NCBI RefSeq assembly: GCF_010868145.1
Contig: NZ_JAAGUY010000008.1
Location: 124,001 to 188,000, forward strand
Reading direction: 5' to 3'
Length of the DNA: 64,000 nt
Source: Nocardia cyriacigeorgica
Lineage (GTDB): Bacteria; Actinomycetota; Actinomycetes; Mycobacteriales; Mycobacteriaceae
Shown here: in pieces, positions 37,200 to 44,924 of the stretch
Numbering within the stretch: position 1 is the first letter of the stretch
How the letters are laid out: the number at the start of each line of letters is the position of its first letter
Program-made: the position numbers and the translations under genes
Notes under the pieces: generated by a model
Told to the model about the DNA's origin: nothing
The model's input: only the letters and a program-made list of their open reading frames with translations
Database searches by the model: none

Positions 37200-38678
37200 G
37201 TGGCGACACCGACCAGCCGCCGGCAACTGTTCCGCACCAAAAGCGTGGAACAGTCGATCCGCGACACCGACGAACCGGATTCGAAACTCCGCAAGGAGCT
37301 CACCGCCTGGGACCTGACGATCTTCGGTGTCGCCGTCGTCGTCGGCGCGGGCATCTTCACCCTCACCGCGCGCACCGCGGGCAATGTCGCGGGACCGTCG
37401 GTATCGCTGGCTTTCGTCTTCGCCGCCATCGCCTGTGCGCTGACCGCCCTGTGTTACGCCGAGTTCGCCTCGACCGTCCCGGTGGCCGGTAGCGCCTACA
37501 CCTTCTCCTACGCGACCTTCGGTGAGCTGGCCGCCTGGATCATCGGCTGGGACCTCATCCTGGAGTTCGCGCTGGCCGCGGCAGTGGTGTCCAAGGGGTG
37601 GTCGCAGTATCTGGGTGAGTTGATGGGTTCGCGCTCACCGATCCTGCATATCGGTTCGATCGATTTCGACTGGGGTGCGGTACTGCTCATCGCGCTGCTC
37701 ACCATATTGATCGCGATCGGCACGAAACTGTCGTCGCGGGTGTCGGCGGTGGCCGTTGCCATCAAGCTCGGCGTCATCGCACTGGTCCTGGTGATCGGCG
37801 TGACCTACTTCGATGCCGACAACCTGACGCCCTACGTCCCGGAATCCAAGCCGGGTGAAGGTGGCGAAGGCATTCACCAGACTCTGTTCTCCTACCTCAC
37901 CGGTGCGGGCAACAGCACCTTCGGCTGGTACGGCCTGCTCGCCGCGGCGAGCCTGGTGTTCTTCGCGTTCATCGGCTTCGACGTCGTCGCCACGGCCGCG
38001 GAGGAGACCAAGAACCCGCAGCGTGATATGCCGCGCGGCATCCTCGGCTCGCTGATGATCGTGACGGTGCTCTACGTCGCGGTGTCGCTGGTCCTCACCG
38101 GGATGGTGCCCTACACCGATCTGGCCGGAGACGACGCGACGCTGGCGACCGCCTTCGCCATCCACGGCGACACCTGGGTGAAGAACATCATCTCCGTCGG
38201 CGCCCTTGCCGGTCTGACCACCGTGGTCATGGTGATGCTGCTCGGCCAGACCCGCGTGCTGTTCGCCATGTCAAGGGACGGGCTGATGCCGCGCAAACTC
38301 GCGCATACCGGTAACCGCGGTACGCCGGTGCGGATCACCGTCATCGTCGGCGTGGTGTGCGCGGTGCTCGCCGGATTCGTCGAGTTCGGCACGCTGGAGG
38401 AAATGGTCAATATCGGCACGCTGTTCGCGTTCGTGCTGGTCTCGATCGGTGTGCTGGTGCTGCGGCGTACCCGCCCGGATCTGCCGCGTGGATTCAGGGT
38501 GCCGTTCGTGCCGCTGCTGCCGATTCTGGCGGTGCTGTCCTGCTTGTGGCTGATGCTGAATCTGTCCGTGGAAACCTGGCTGCGTTTCATTGTCTGGATG
38601 GCGCTCGGTTTGGTGGTGTACTTCGCATACAGCAAGCGGCATTCGGTGCTCGGGAAGTCTGTCTCAGAAGAGGGGTGA
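37200..38678 (+). CDS. APC family amino acid permease (cationic amino acid transporter-like)
   Basis: A 492-aa permease with about twelve helices. LTAWDLTIFGVAVVVGAGIF (helix 1), CYAEFASTVPVAGSAYTF and FFAFIGFDVVATAAEETKNP are typical of the YfnA/CAT branch. The GTG at 37200 follows AAGGAG by 6 nt. It lies directly behind the peptide transporter, so the two may form a nitrogen-uptake pair. Confidence 0.92.
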   Translation: MATPTSRRQLFRTKSVEQSIRDTDEPDSKLRKELTAWDLTIFGVAVVVGAGIFTLTARTAGNVAGPSVSLAFVFAAIACALTALCYAEFASTVPVAGSAYTFSYATFGELAAWIIGWDLILEFALAAAVVSKGWSQYLGELMGSRSPILHIGSIDFDWGAVLLIALLTILIAIGTKLSSRVSAVAVAIKLGVIALVLVIGVTYFDADNLTPYVPESKPGEGGEGIHQTLFSYLTGAGNSTFGWYGLLAAASLVFFAFIGFDVVATAAEETKNPQRDMPRGILGSLMIVTVLYVAVSLVLTGMVPYTDLAGDDATLATAFAIHGDTWVKNIISVGALAGLTTVVMVMLLGQTRVLFAMSRDGLMPRKLAHTGNRGTPVRITVIVGVVCAVLAGFVEFGTLEEMVNIGTLFAFVLVSIGVLVLRRTRPDLPRGFRVPFVPLLPILAVLSCLWLMLNLSVETWLRFIVWMALGLVVYFAYSKRHSVLGKSVSEEG

Positions 38679-38682
38679 CACG

Positions 38683-39228
38683 ATGCGCAATCCGTGGCGA
38701 CGCAGGCGCCGGGCGGAACCTCCCGCCCGCGCCGTCGACCATTCCGGCACCGACCTGGTCATCCGCTGGATCGACGCGGTGACCACCGGGCTGGCCGATG
38801 CGCCGCCCGGCCCGCCGGAGGCGGCGCCCGCCCGGGTCTGCGATGGCATGTTCACCGCGGCGACCATCGCCGCGGTCCTCATCGAGCGGGTGTCCGATCG
38901 CACCGAATACCGCGTCGCCAACAACCGCTGCCTTGCGGCGTCGGTGGAGTTCATGAAGGTCCTCGGCGAGGACACCCTGCGCAGCTACCGCATCCAGGCC
39001 GACGCTCAGCCCGTCGGTCTGGATGAGGTGAACTCCGATGCCGACGAACTCGCCATCGCCCGCCACCTCGCCCTGCTCGGCGAAGCCCTCCAGATCGCCC
39101 TCTGCGCCGTCACCACCGATCCTGCGCTCTCGGCCGAAATCCGTGAAACGGCCAACGATTCCGGCCTCCTGGCCGCCGACGTCCTGGTCGAAACCTGCCA
39201 AACCATCCAATCCGACCCCACCACCTGA
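38683..39228 (+). CDS. Hypothetical soluble protein
   Basis: A 181-aa, probably all-helical protein with a basic start (MRNPWRRRRRAEP) and no membrane segment. It has an acidic second half (LDEVNSDADELAIARHLALLG). The ATG at 38683 follows GAGGGG, and it starts 4 bp after the permease stop, which suggests one transcript. Family not recognised. Confidence 0.65.
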   Translation: MRNPWRRRRRAEPPARAVDHSGTDLVIRWIDAVTTGLADAPPGPPEAAPARVCDGMFTAATIAAVLIERVSDRTEYRVANNRCLAASVEFMKVLGEDTLRSYRIQADAQPVGLDEVNSDADELAIARHLALLGEALQIALCAVTTDPALSAEIRETANDSGLLAADVLVETCQTIQSDPTT

Positions 39229-39289
39229 CCCACCCGCACCGCCACTGGGGATTCCGGTACACCCGTACGAGTCGGTAGGGTGGGCCGAC

Positions 39290-39366
39290 GCCCCTATAGC
39301 CCAATTGGCAGAGGCAGCGGACTTAAAATCCGCCAAGTGTGGGTTCGAGTCCCACTGGGGGCACCA
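39290..39366 (+). tRNA. tRNA-Leu-like (anticodon UAA) with a short, class I variable loop
   Basis: Acceptor GCCCCTA/TGGGGGC, anticodon stem GCGGA/TCCGC enclosing CTTAAAA (anticodon TAA), T arm GTGGG-TTCGAGT-CCCAC, discriminator A and encoded CCA (39364-39366). Only 5 nt (CAAGT) separate the anticodon and T stems, whereas leucine tRNAs normally have a long variable arm. The decoding identity as Leu rests on the anticodon alone. Confidence 0.85.
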
Positions 39367-39656
39367 GTGTCGGTGCAGGTAGATCGATATCTCGGCGTGT
39401 GCTGTGCGCCCGATCGGCTGTCTGGTCCGCAGCGAGTCCGCAGCGGTTCCGTCGCGGTTCATCGCCTCGGCCGCCGAGCCGATATCTCGCCCCGCTATAC
39501 CGCCGGCTCCGCGCCCCAGCGCCAGACCCTGGACATCCCGACGCCCTCGAGAGCCGCCGCGACCTGTGCGTCGGGCGCCGGGCACTCGGGCTACGACGAT
39601 CAGGTCGAGCGGCGGTCGTCACCACCACGCGGATGTCCGACTTCGCTCGACCACGC

Positions 39657-40037
39657 TCAGTGCCCGATCAGCAAGGCGACGCAACCGATCAGCGGCGGAA
39701 CCAACTGGATCAGCGCGGGGCGCGCCTTGTCCGGCGAAGAGACCAGCAGGACCACCCCGGCCCCCACCATCGACCCCGCTCCCGCCAGTACCAGAGCGAG
39801 CCCGATGTCGGCGCTGCCGACGATCGTGAACGCCATGCCGACTGCGGCAACGATCGCCAGGAACAAGTTGTAGAAACCCTGGTTGAAGGCCATCTCCCGG
39901 GTGTCTTCGGCCTGTTGTGCGCTGGTCCCGAATGTCGCTCTGGTGCGCGGCTGGGTCCACCGTAGCGACTCCATGACGAAGATGTAGCAGTGCAGCAGCA
40001 CGGCGATCCCGATGAAGATCAACGCAACGGCAGTCAT
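39657..40037 (-). CDS. DUF1304 family membrane protein
   Basis: A 126-aa protein with four helices. The start ALIFIGIAVLLHCYIFVMES, the QAEDTREMAFNQGFYNLFLA segment and a C-terminal VPPLIGCVALL match DUF1304. Function unknown. The ATG at 40037 has GAGAGGG upstream. The 290 bp between it and the tRNA show no clear gene. Confidence 0.85.
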   Translation of the reverse strand: MTAVALIFIGIAVLLHCYIFVMESLRWTQPRTRATFGTSAQQAEDTREMAFNQGFYNLFLAIVAAVGMAFTIVGSADIGLALVLAGAGSMVGAGVVLLVSSPDKARPALIQLVPPLIGCVALLIGH

Positions 40038-40215
40038 GGCGCACCCTCTCGTTCGGGCCGGTCGGCCGTCGGGTCGAGTATCGCCGATGCGATGTCGATT
40101 CGGCTGGGCCGACGCGGCGTGTCAGACCTGGGCCGGGTGCAGCAGTCGGTGCAAGCACATGCGGCACCGCCAGGCAGTGCGCGTAATCCACTGGCGCGGA
40201 CCGCCTGGCGGGTGG

Positions 40216-40375
40216 TCAGGAAGCGTTCCAGTCGGCATCGAAGTCCCGGATCACCAGTTCCATATCGAGTGCAGCGACCCGGTCTGCGCCCCGTTCTCCC
40301 GCGGCGTTGACGGCACTGGTGATCCCAGTGAGGCCATTCGTCGACCCGCCGCACCGGAACCGCGGTGCCGGCGGT
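40216..40375 (-). pseudogene. Possible remnant of a short gene in a 404-bp spacer (40038-40441)
   Basis: On the minus strand one frame ends AAGERGADRVAALDMELV...DADWNAS with a TGA at 40216-40218, which looks like a real protein end. A different frame just upstream reads VPVRRVDEWPHWD, reminiscent of SRPBCC-type starts. No single frame joins them with a good start, so this may be a deleted, frameshifted gene. The rest of the spacer shows nothing recognisable. Confidence 0.3.
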
Positions 40376-40441
40376 GCTGTCCGCTCGATCGGCCGGGTCG
40401 GGTCCGCTGTGGCCGCCCTCTACGAGGGGCGACCGATTGGT

Positions 40442-41581
40442 TCACAATCCGCCGTCGAAGACGGCAGGTAGCACAGAGAGATCGAAGGTGGCGGCGATGG
40501 CGCGGTGGCCGGCATCGTTGAGATGCATTCCGTCACTGTCGAATGCGGGGCGAATGAAGTTCGGCCGGGTCGGATCCTCTACGACCGCGGCCACATCGAA
40601 GACCGCATCGAAGACGTCGGTGCCGCGCAGCCACTCGTTCAGCTCCCGGCGCACCGGAATCCCCTCGGCGATATTGAGCCCCGGGTAGATCGCGCCGCCG
40701 AAGGGGCCGATGGTGTTGATGTAGATGGGCAGCCCGGCCTCGTGCGCCAGCCTGGCCAGCTCGGTGTACCCGGCGATCATGTCCGTGGCGGTCGCCGTGC
40801 GCTCGTCCAGGATCAGGTCGTTGATGCCGAAGTTGGTCCACACCGCCGCGGCTCCTGGCACCGTCAGGACATCGCGGGCGAACCGGGATAGGCCGTGTTC
40901 GCCGATCTGATCGGTGAGCAGGCGATTGCCGCCGATGCCCTGGTTCACCGCCCAGCCGGTGCGCAGCCGCTCGTTGAGCCGATCCACCGAGCGCCGGTTC
41001 TCGCCATGCGAGGAGCCGACACCCTCGAACCAGGAGTCCCCGAAGGCGACCAGGACTGGGGCCGCGCCATCGGAGAGCACATCCACGCCGGTGAGGAAGA
41101 ACCGTGAGGTGCTCTGCTCGGCCTCGGGCAGTGCCGGTGCGGCGACTTGATCACCCGGCACGATCCAGGCGGTGTCCACCGGCATATGGGCGAAGGCCGC
41201 GGGCCCGGTGGGCTCGGGCAGGTACAGGCTCAGTGCCACCTGCGTCCCGGCCGCCACAGGCAGGTCGATCGGATCGCTGACCACATCGCCGAAGGCGGGC
41301 ACCCGCACCTGTTCGGAGCCGGAGAACCGGATCCCGGCAGCGGTCTCGGCGATGATCTCGTTGCCGGCCTTGCGCTCCGCCATGGCCGCCGCGCCGATAA
41401 CCAGTTCCCGGTCCGAGTAGCGATTGGTCAGCCGCACCCGCAGCTGTCGCCCGCCGCCGGCCAGGCGCACCACCTGCCGCAGGGTCTGCCCGGCGAATCC
41501 CCGCGGCTCCGCCAGCCGGATGTGCTCGGCCGGATTCACCAGCGGCGCACGGAAACCTGCCACCCAGTGCTGCGTAGACAT
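40442..41581 (-). CDS. SGNH/GDSL-family hydrolase
   Basis: A 379-aa esterase-like protein. The catalytic domain begins near residue 180 with VAFGDSWFEG (nucleophile Ser), then GIGGNRLL, NFGINDL and a final DGMHLNDAGH (Asp and His). The N-terminal 170 residues form a beta-rich domain like that of xylan or sialate esterases. No signal peptide is visible. The ATG at 41581 follows GGAGG by 5 nt. It is divergent from a MarR gene and probably controlled by it. Confidence 0.87.
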   Translation of the reverse strand: MSTQHWVAGFRAPLVNPAEHIRLAEPRGFAGQTLRQVVRLAGGGRQLRVRLTNRYSDRELVIGAAAMAERKAGNEIIAETAAGIRFSGSEQVRVPAFGDVVSDPIDLPVAAGTQVALSLYLPEPTGPAAFAHMPVDTAWIVPGDQVAAPALPEAEQSTSRFFLTGVDVLSDGAAPVLVAFGDSWFEGVGSSHGENRRSVDRLNERLRTGWAVNQGIGGNRLLTDQIGEHGLSRFARDVLTVPGAAAVWTNFGINDLILDERTATATDMIAGYTELARLAHEAGLPIYINTIGPFGGAIYPGLNIAEGIPVRRELNEWLRGTDVFDAVFDVAAVVEDPTRPNFIRPAFDSDGMHLNDAGHRAIAATFDLSVLPAVFDGGL

Positions 41582-41612
41582 CGGAACCTCCATTTAGTTG
41601 CTGTGAGGAATA

Positions 41613-41624
41613 TTGCGTAAGCAA
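41613..41624. promoter_or_regulatory. Candidate MarR operator between the hydrolase and MarR genes
   Basis: TTGCGTAAGCAA is an inverted repeat (TTGC-N4-GCAA) in the 109-bp divergent promoter region. MarR proteins often bind such sites between themselves and their target. Assigned by position and symmetry. Confidence 0.4.
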
Positions 41625-41690
41625 AAATGTACACCAAGTGTTCCGCATGTCAACTATCCGCATTGGGAATGTCGGGTCTAGGCTGCTCAT

Positions 41691-42164
41691 GTGGACACCA
41701 AGAAGCTGTTCGACGATCCGCGGTTGACAGCCGTCGGCCTGCTCTACGAGGCGCACGACGGGTTACTCGCACGCCTCGAGGCCACCTGGAAGAGCAGTGG
41801 ACTCTCCGGCCTCGACCTCAACGCCCTCATGCGCCTGAGTCGCTCACCCGGCAGCAAGCTGCGCATGACCGATCTGGCCACCCAGACCAGCCTGTCGACC
41901 AGTGGCGTCACCCGGCTCGTGGACCGCCTGGAGCGCAATGGATTCGTCCGCCGCGAGGCCGACCCGCACGACCGCCGCAGCTCCTACGCCGTCCTCACCG
42001 CCGCCGGCGCCGCCCGTGTGGCCCAGGTGTTGCCCGCCTACCTCGACGGTGTGGATCGCTGGTTTACCAACTTGCTCACCCCGCAGCAGCTCGAGGACCT
42101 CACCGCGGGCCTGCGCATCATCCGCGATGCCACCGTGCCGGGCGCGGCCCAGGTCTCGGAATAG
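41691..42164 (+). CDS. MarR family transcriptional regulator
   Basis: A 157-aa dimeric regulator. The winged helix-turn-helix spans about 55-105 (LRMTDLATQTSLSTSGVTRLVDRLERNG with its wing DPHDRRSSYAVLT). The GTG at 41691 is the start. It is transcribed away from the GDSL hydrolase, a typical regulator-target layout. Confidence 0.9.
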   Translation: MDTKKLFDDPRLTAVGLLYEAHDGLLARLEATWKSSGLSGLDLNALMRLSRSPGSKLRMTDLATQTSLSTSGVTRLVDRLERNGFVRREADPHDRRSSYAVLTAAGAARVAQVLPAYLDGVDRWFTNLLTPQQLEDLTAGLRIIRDATVPGAAQVSE

Positions 42165-42286
42165 CCGAACCTGTCCTCGGCGGACGCACCGACCCGGTGA
42201 CATCGCCTGCCCCGCAGACTTCCGGACCGCCATATAGAGACAGCAAAGCGCTGAGCTTTTCGAGCTCCGGTCCGTGACCTTGGGGA

Positions 42287-42694
42287 CTAGGCTGTCGGCT
42301 CCGCACCCCAGCGCCCATCTCTGGTCGACCCGACTGCCAGCAAAGCCGCCGCGACTCGTGCATAGGGCGTCACGTACTCCGGCTCGAAGCGCACGTGGAC
42401 ATACAGATCCCCGGCGCCGACCGGCACCGCGGCGGCGAAATCGGCCGGTACCAGATCCGGGTGCTCCCAGAACCAGCTCTCCCCCCAACTCTCGCGGGCC
42501 GCATCGAGGCTTTCCAGAATGCGGTCCGGGCCCCAGGCGTAGAGCGCATCGCAGATGCTGCCCTCGCCGTAGGTCGCCATGAACTCGGCATACCCGGGCG
42601 GCATCGTGGTGCCGAGACGTCGCTCTAGCGCGGTCACAGCCGAGAGGTCGACTGTTGCACGATGTTTCGAGACAACGATCAGATCGAGCGACAC
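42287..42694 (-). CDS. SMI1/KNR4 (SUKH)-like protein
   Basis: A 135-aa soluble protein. The N-terminal VTALERRLGTTMPPGYAEFMATYGEGSI matches the SUKH core (short signature LPxxYxxFMxxxGxG). Many relatives are immunity proteins to toxins or have scaffold roles. No toxin gene is adjacent. The GTG at 42694 is used; the open frame extends upstream, so the start is uncertain. Confidence 0.6.
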   Translation of the reverse strand: MSLDLIVVSKHRATVDLSAVTALERRLGTTMPPGYAEFMATYGEGSICDALYAWGPDRILESLDAARESWGESWFWEHPDLVPADFAAAVPVGAGDLYVHVRFEPEYVTPYARVAAALLAVGSTRDGRWGAEPTA

Positions 42695-43026
42695 ACCCCA
42701 CCATAGAGCGCCTCGGACTCCGAACCGCGTGTGATGTCCTCCTGGCAGTTGACCGGCGGATCGCACGCTGTTCGCGGTGGCCGGTGAGTGATGCGGGGAA
42801 GTGCGCCTTTCAGCGCAATGTCCGGCCTCAGCGCCGACCGTGCTGCCGGCCGGGATGCGCGCACCGCGAGCGCACCGGCAGTTGATCGTTGCGCAGGCAG
42901 GAACGCTATCCGCGTGAATATCACCGGCTTCCCGTCTCTGTAGTGGCACTATGTGATGAGGCAAACGGCCGCGGTGACGTGGACGTGCGGATTCTTCGAC
43001 AGCTCGAGCGCAGCGAAGGGATCGTC
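42695..43026. other. 332-bp intergenic region
   Basis: The space between the divergent SUKH-like gene and the secreted protein gene. It presumably holds both promoters. Open frames on both strands look like G/C-biased background; nothing else recognised. Confidence 0.5.
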
Positions 43027-44268
43027 ATGCAGTCGCTGGTGGCCATGATCGTCCGGATCGGTTGTGCGATGGCCACGATTCTGGCCGCGGTGGGTTTTGT
43101 TGCCCCGGCTACGGCCGGCCCGCCGGACTCGCCGTTGTGCGCGTGGCGGTTCATGTCCAACAACACGGTGCTGAACGTGGCATTCCCCGACGCGAACTCG
43201 ACGTACTGGCTGATGCCCTACGCGCTGGGGCCGGGTGACTCGATCGAATTGTCCGGTTCCTATCCGGCCGCCCGGTACTTCTCGCTGAACACCTACGGGA
43301 CCGACCTCGACACTGTGGACACACTGCGCGACAACCAGATCGTCGCCGATCCGGGCAGCGCCAACCCGTTCGTCGATGCCTCCGCCGCGTCGCTGCCCGC
43401 CACGCAGAAGCGTTGGCACGCCCGGTTGGTCAACGGTCCGGTCGACCACAGCCGGAACGAGTTGCAGGCGGTCGCGAGCGGGCAGAGCACTCCGATCGGG
43501 TTCGTCATCGTCCGTGTCTATGTTCCGGACGACCCGGCCTCGCTCAGCGGCGGCGTTGCGCTTCCGGACGTGAAGCTCTCGCTCGCGGGCACCGAGGTTG
43601 CTGCCCAGCCGTGCGCGCAGCCCTTCGACCCGGCCACGTACACCGGCCCGGTCGCCGACGCCGCCAAGGCCGCCTTCGACCGCGGGATCGCTGCGGCGGC
43701 CTCGGGCGCGTTCCCCGGCAACACACCGGAGGCGATCTTCCGCAACCCGGCGAGCACCTCCGGGCTCTTCCCGAACGGTGACAACAAGTACGTCGGGACG
43801 CGCATCAGCTATCAGCCGGGACGTCTGCTGGTGGTGCGCGGCAAGGCACCGACCTTCCCGGACACCAGGGCGGGGCAATCGCCGACCGATCCGCGCCAGG
43901 TGCGGTACTGGTCGATGTGCCAGAACGACCTGCTCTCGCCCTACCCCGTCGTTGCCTGCGCGGCCGATTTCCAGACCGCGGTCGACGGCTCCGGCTACTA
44001 CACCTATGTGGTCGCCGCGCCCACTGACCTGCCGGCGAACCTCGTGCCGGACGTGACGGTGATTCCGTGGGGCAGCACCGATGTCGACAAGGTGCTGTTC
44101 CTGCGAAACATGACCCCGAGCGCGGCGTTCTATCCGAATTCGATCCAGGCGTCCCAGGACTCCGGCGCCGATCCGGCCACCACGATGGGCCCGTATTACC
44201 CGCGGGCCGCTTATTGCAGCACCGAGGCGTTCGCGGCGGGTGGCGCGGACGCCTGCCTCGGCGCCTGA
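43027..44268 (+). CDS. Secreted protein, possibly DUF1254/DUF1214-type
   Basis: A 413-aa protein with a signal peptide (MQSLVAMIVRIGCAMATILA...; cleavage near ATAGPP, residue 28). The mature part has DANSTYWLMPYALGPGDSIELSGSYPAARYFSLNTYG (core part YPAARYFSLNTYG), which is typical of DUF1254/DUF1214-like beta-rich proteins, and several Cys. Function unknown. The ATG at 43027 has a GAAGGG site upstream. The frame is open upstream to 42889 but that part is polar and unlikely to be translated. Confidence 0.7.
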   Translation: MQSLVAMIVRIGCAMATILAAVGFVAPATAGPPDSPLCAWRFMSNNTVLNVAFPDANSTYWLMPYALGPGDSIELSGSYPAARYFSLNTYGTDLDTVDTLRDNQIVADPGSANPFVDASAASLPATQKRWHARLVNGPVDHSRNELQAVASGQSTPIGFVIVRVYVPDDPASLSGGVALPDVKLSLAGTEVAAQPCAQPFDPATYTGPVADAAKAAFDRGIAAAASGAFPGNTPEAIFRNPASTSGLFPNGDNKYVGTRISYQPGRLLVVRGKAPTFPDTRAGQSPTDPRQVRYWSMCQNDLLSPYPVVACAADFQTAVDGSGYYTYVVAAPTDLPANLVPDVTVIPWGSTDVDKVLFLRNMTPSAAFYPNSIQASQDSGADPATTMGPYYPRAAYCSTEAFAAGGADACLGA

Positions 44269-44274
44269 GTACGG

Positions 44275-44724
44275 CTACGGGCAGTCCGGGGCAGGGGCGT
44301 CAACGAACAGCGGTTCGCCCGCGCGGTTGAGGTAGGCCACGTACAGTTCGGCAGGCTCGCTGCCGAGGTTGCGGCCGACGTGTACATGGTCGGGTCCGAC
44401 GGTCTCGGACAGCCCCTGACCCGCGGAGTACGTGATCGGCACACAGTCCGTCTCGGATCGCGTCACCTCGCCAGCTGTCACGACCGCGAGGACGTTGCCA
44501 TCGTGGTAGTGCCACCCGAGGGTCCCACCTGGCGCGATCGTGATGCGTCGGAAGGTGTATACGCTCGGCAACCCGGCGAATGGGCTGAACCCGCTCACAT
44601 CGACCTGCCCCAGTTGTTCGACGGTCACACCCGAGGGCGGCGTGGCCGACGTCGAGGGCGCGAGGGCGACGATCGCGGCGGCGACCACGACGGCGCCGGC
44701 GAGGGCATTCCGGTGGATTCGCAT
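44275..44724 (-). CDS. Secreted cupin-domain protein
   Basis: A 149-aa protein with a signal peptide (about 1-27) and a single cupin barrel. The metal-binding motif is GWHYHDGNVLAVVTAGEV (His 73 and 75 region), and the second half has VGPDHVHVGRN. The fold may bind a metal and small ligand outside the membrane. It converges on the DUF1254-like gene with 6 bp between stops. Confidence 0.82.
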   Translation of the reverse strand: MRIHRNALAGAVVVAAAIVALAPSTSATPPSGVTVEQLGQVDVSGFSPFAGLPSVYTFRRITIAPGGTLGWHYHDGNVLAVVTAGEVTRSETDCVPITYSAGQGLSETVGPDHVHVGRNLGSEPAELYVAYLNRAGEPLFVDAPAPDCP

Positions 44725-44869
44725 CTTCGAATTGTACGAGCCGACTACCTGCGCGAACGGCTGTATTGCTCGGCGCTACCGAGAGGTGTTCGGCGGCGAT
44801 CTCGAGGTGGCGACGGTCGCGGACTTCGGCTCACCGGACTCGGCCAATGGCGACAAACGGCCCGGCGCG

Positions 44870-44899
44870 CATCCTGTCGGCCGATTGGCCGACAGGATG
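44870..44899 (-). terminator. Hairpin after the coiled-coil protein gene
   Basis: A perfect 13-bp inverted repeat (CATCCTGTCGGCC and complement) encloses GATT, 26 bp past the stop of the next gene on the minus strand. No T run follows. The surrounding 44725-44924 holds no clear gene. Confidence 0.55.
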
Positions 44900-44924
44900 T
44901 GTCGCAGCGAGCCGGGGCGTTGTG

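Noticed and set aside
35653-37317. 554-aa open frame overlapping the POT transporter
   Set aside because: It is a +1 shadow of the real membrane protein frame; its Arg/His-rich translation has no helices or motifs.
39367-39656. Integration site for a mobile element next to the tRNA
   Set aside because: No integrase, no repeat of the tRNA 3' end and no foreign-looking gene were seen downstream.
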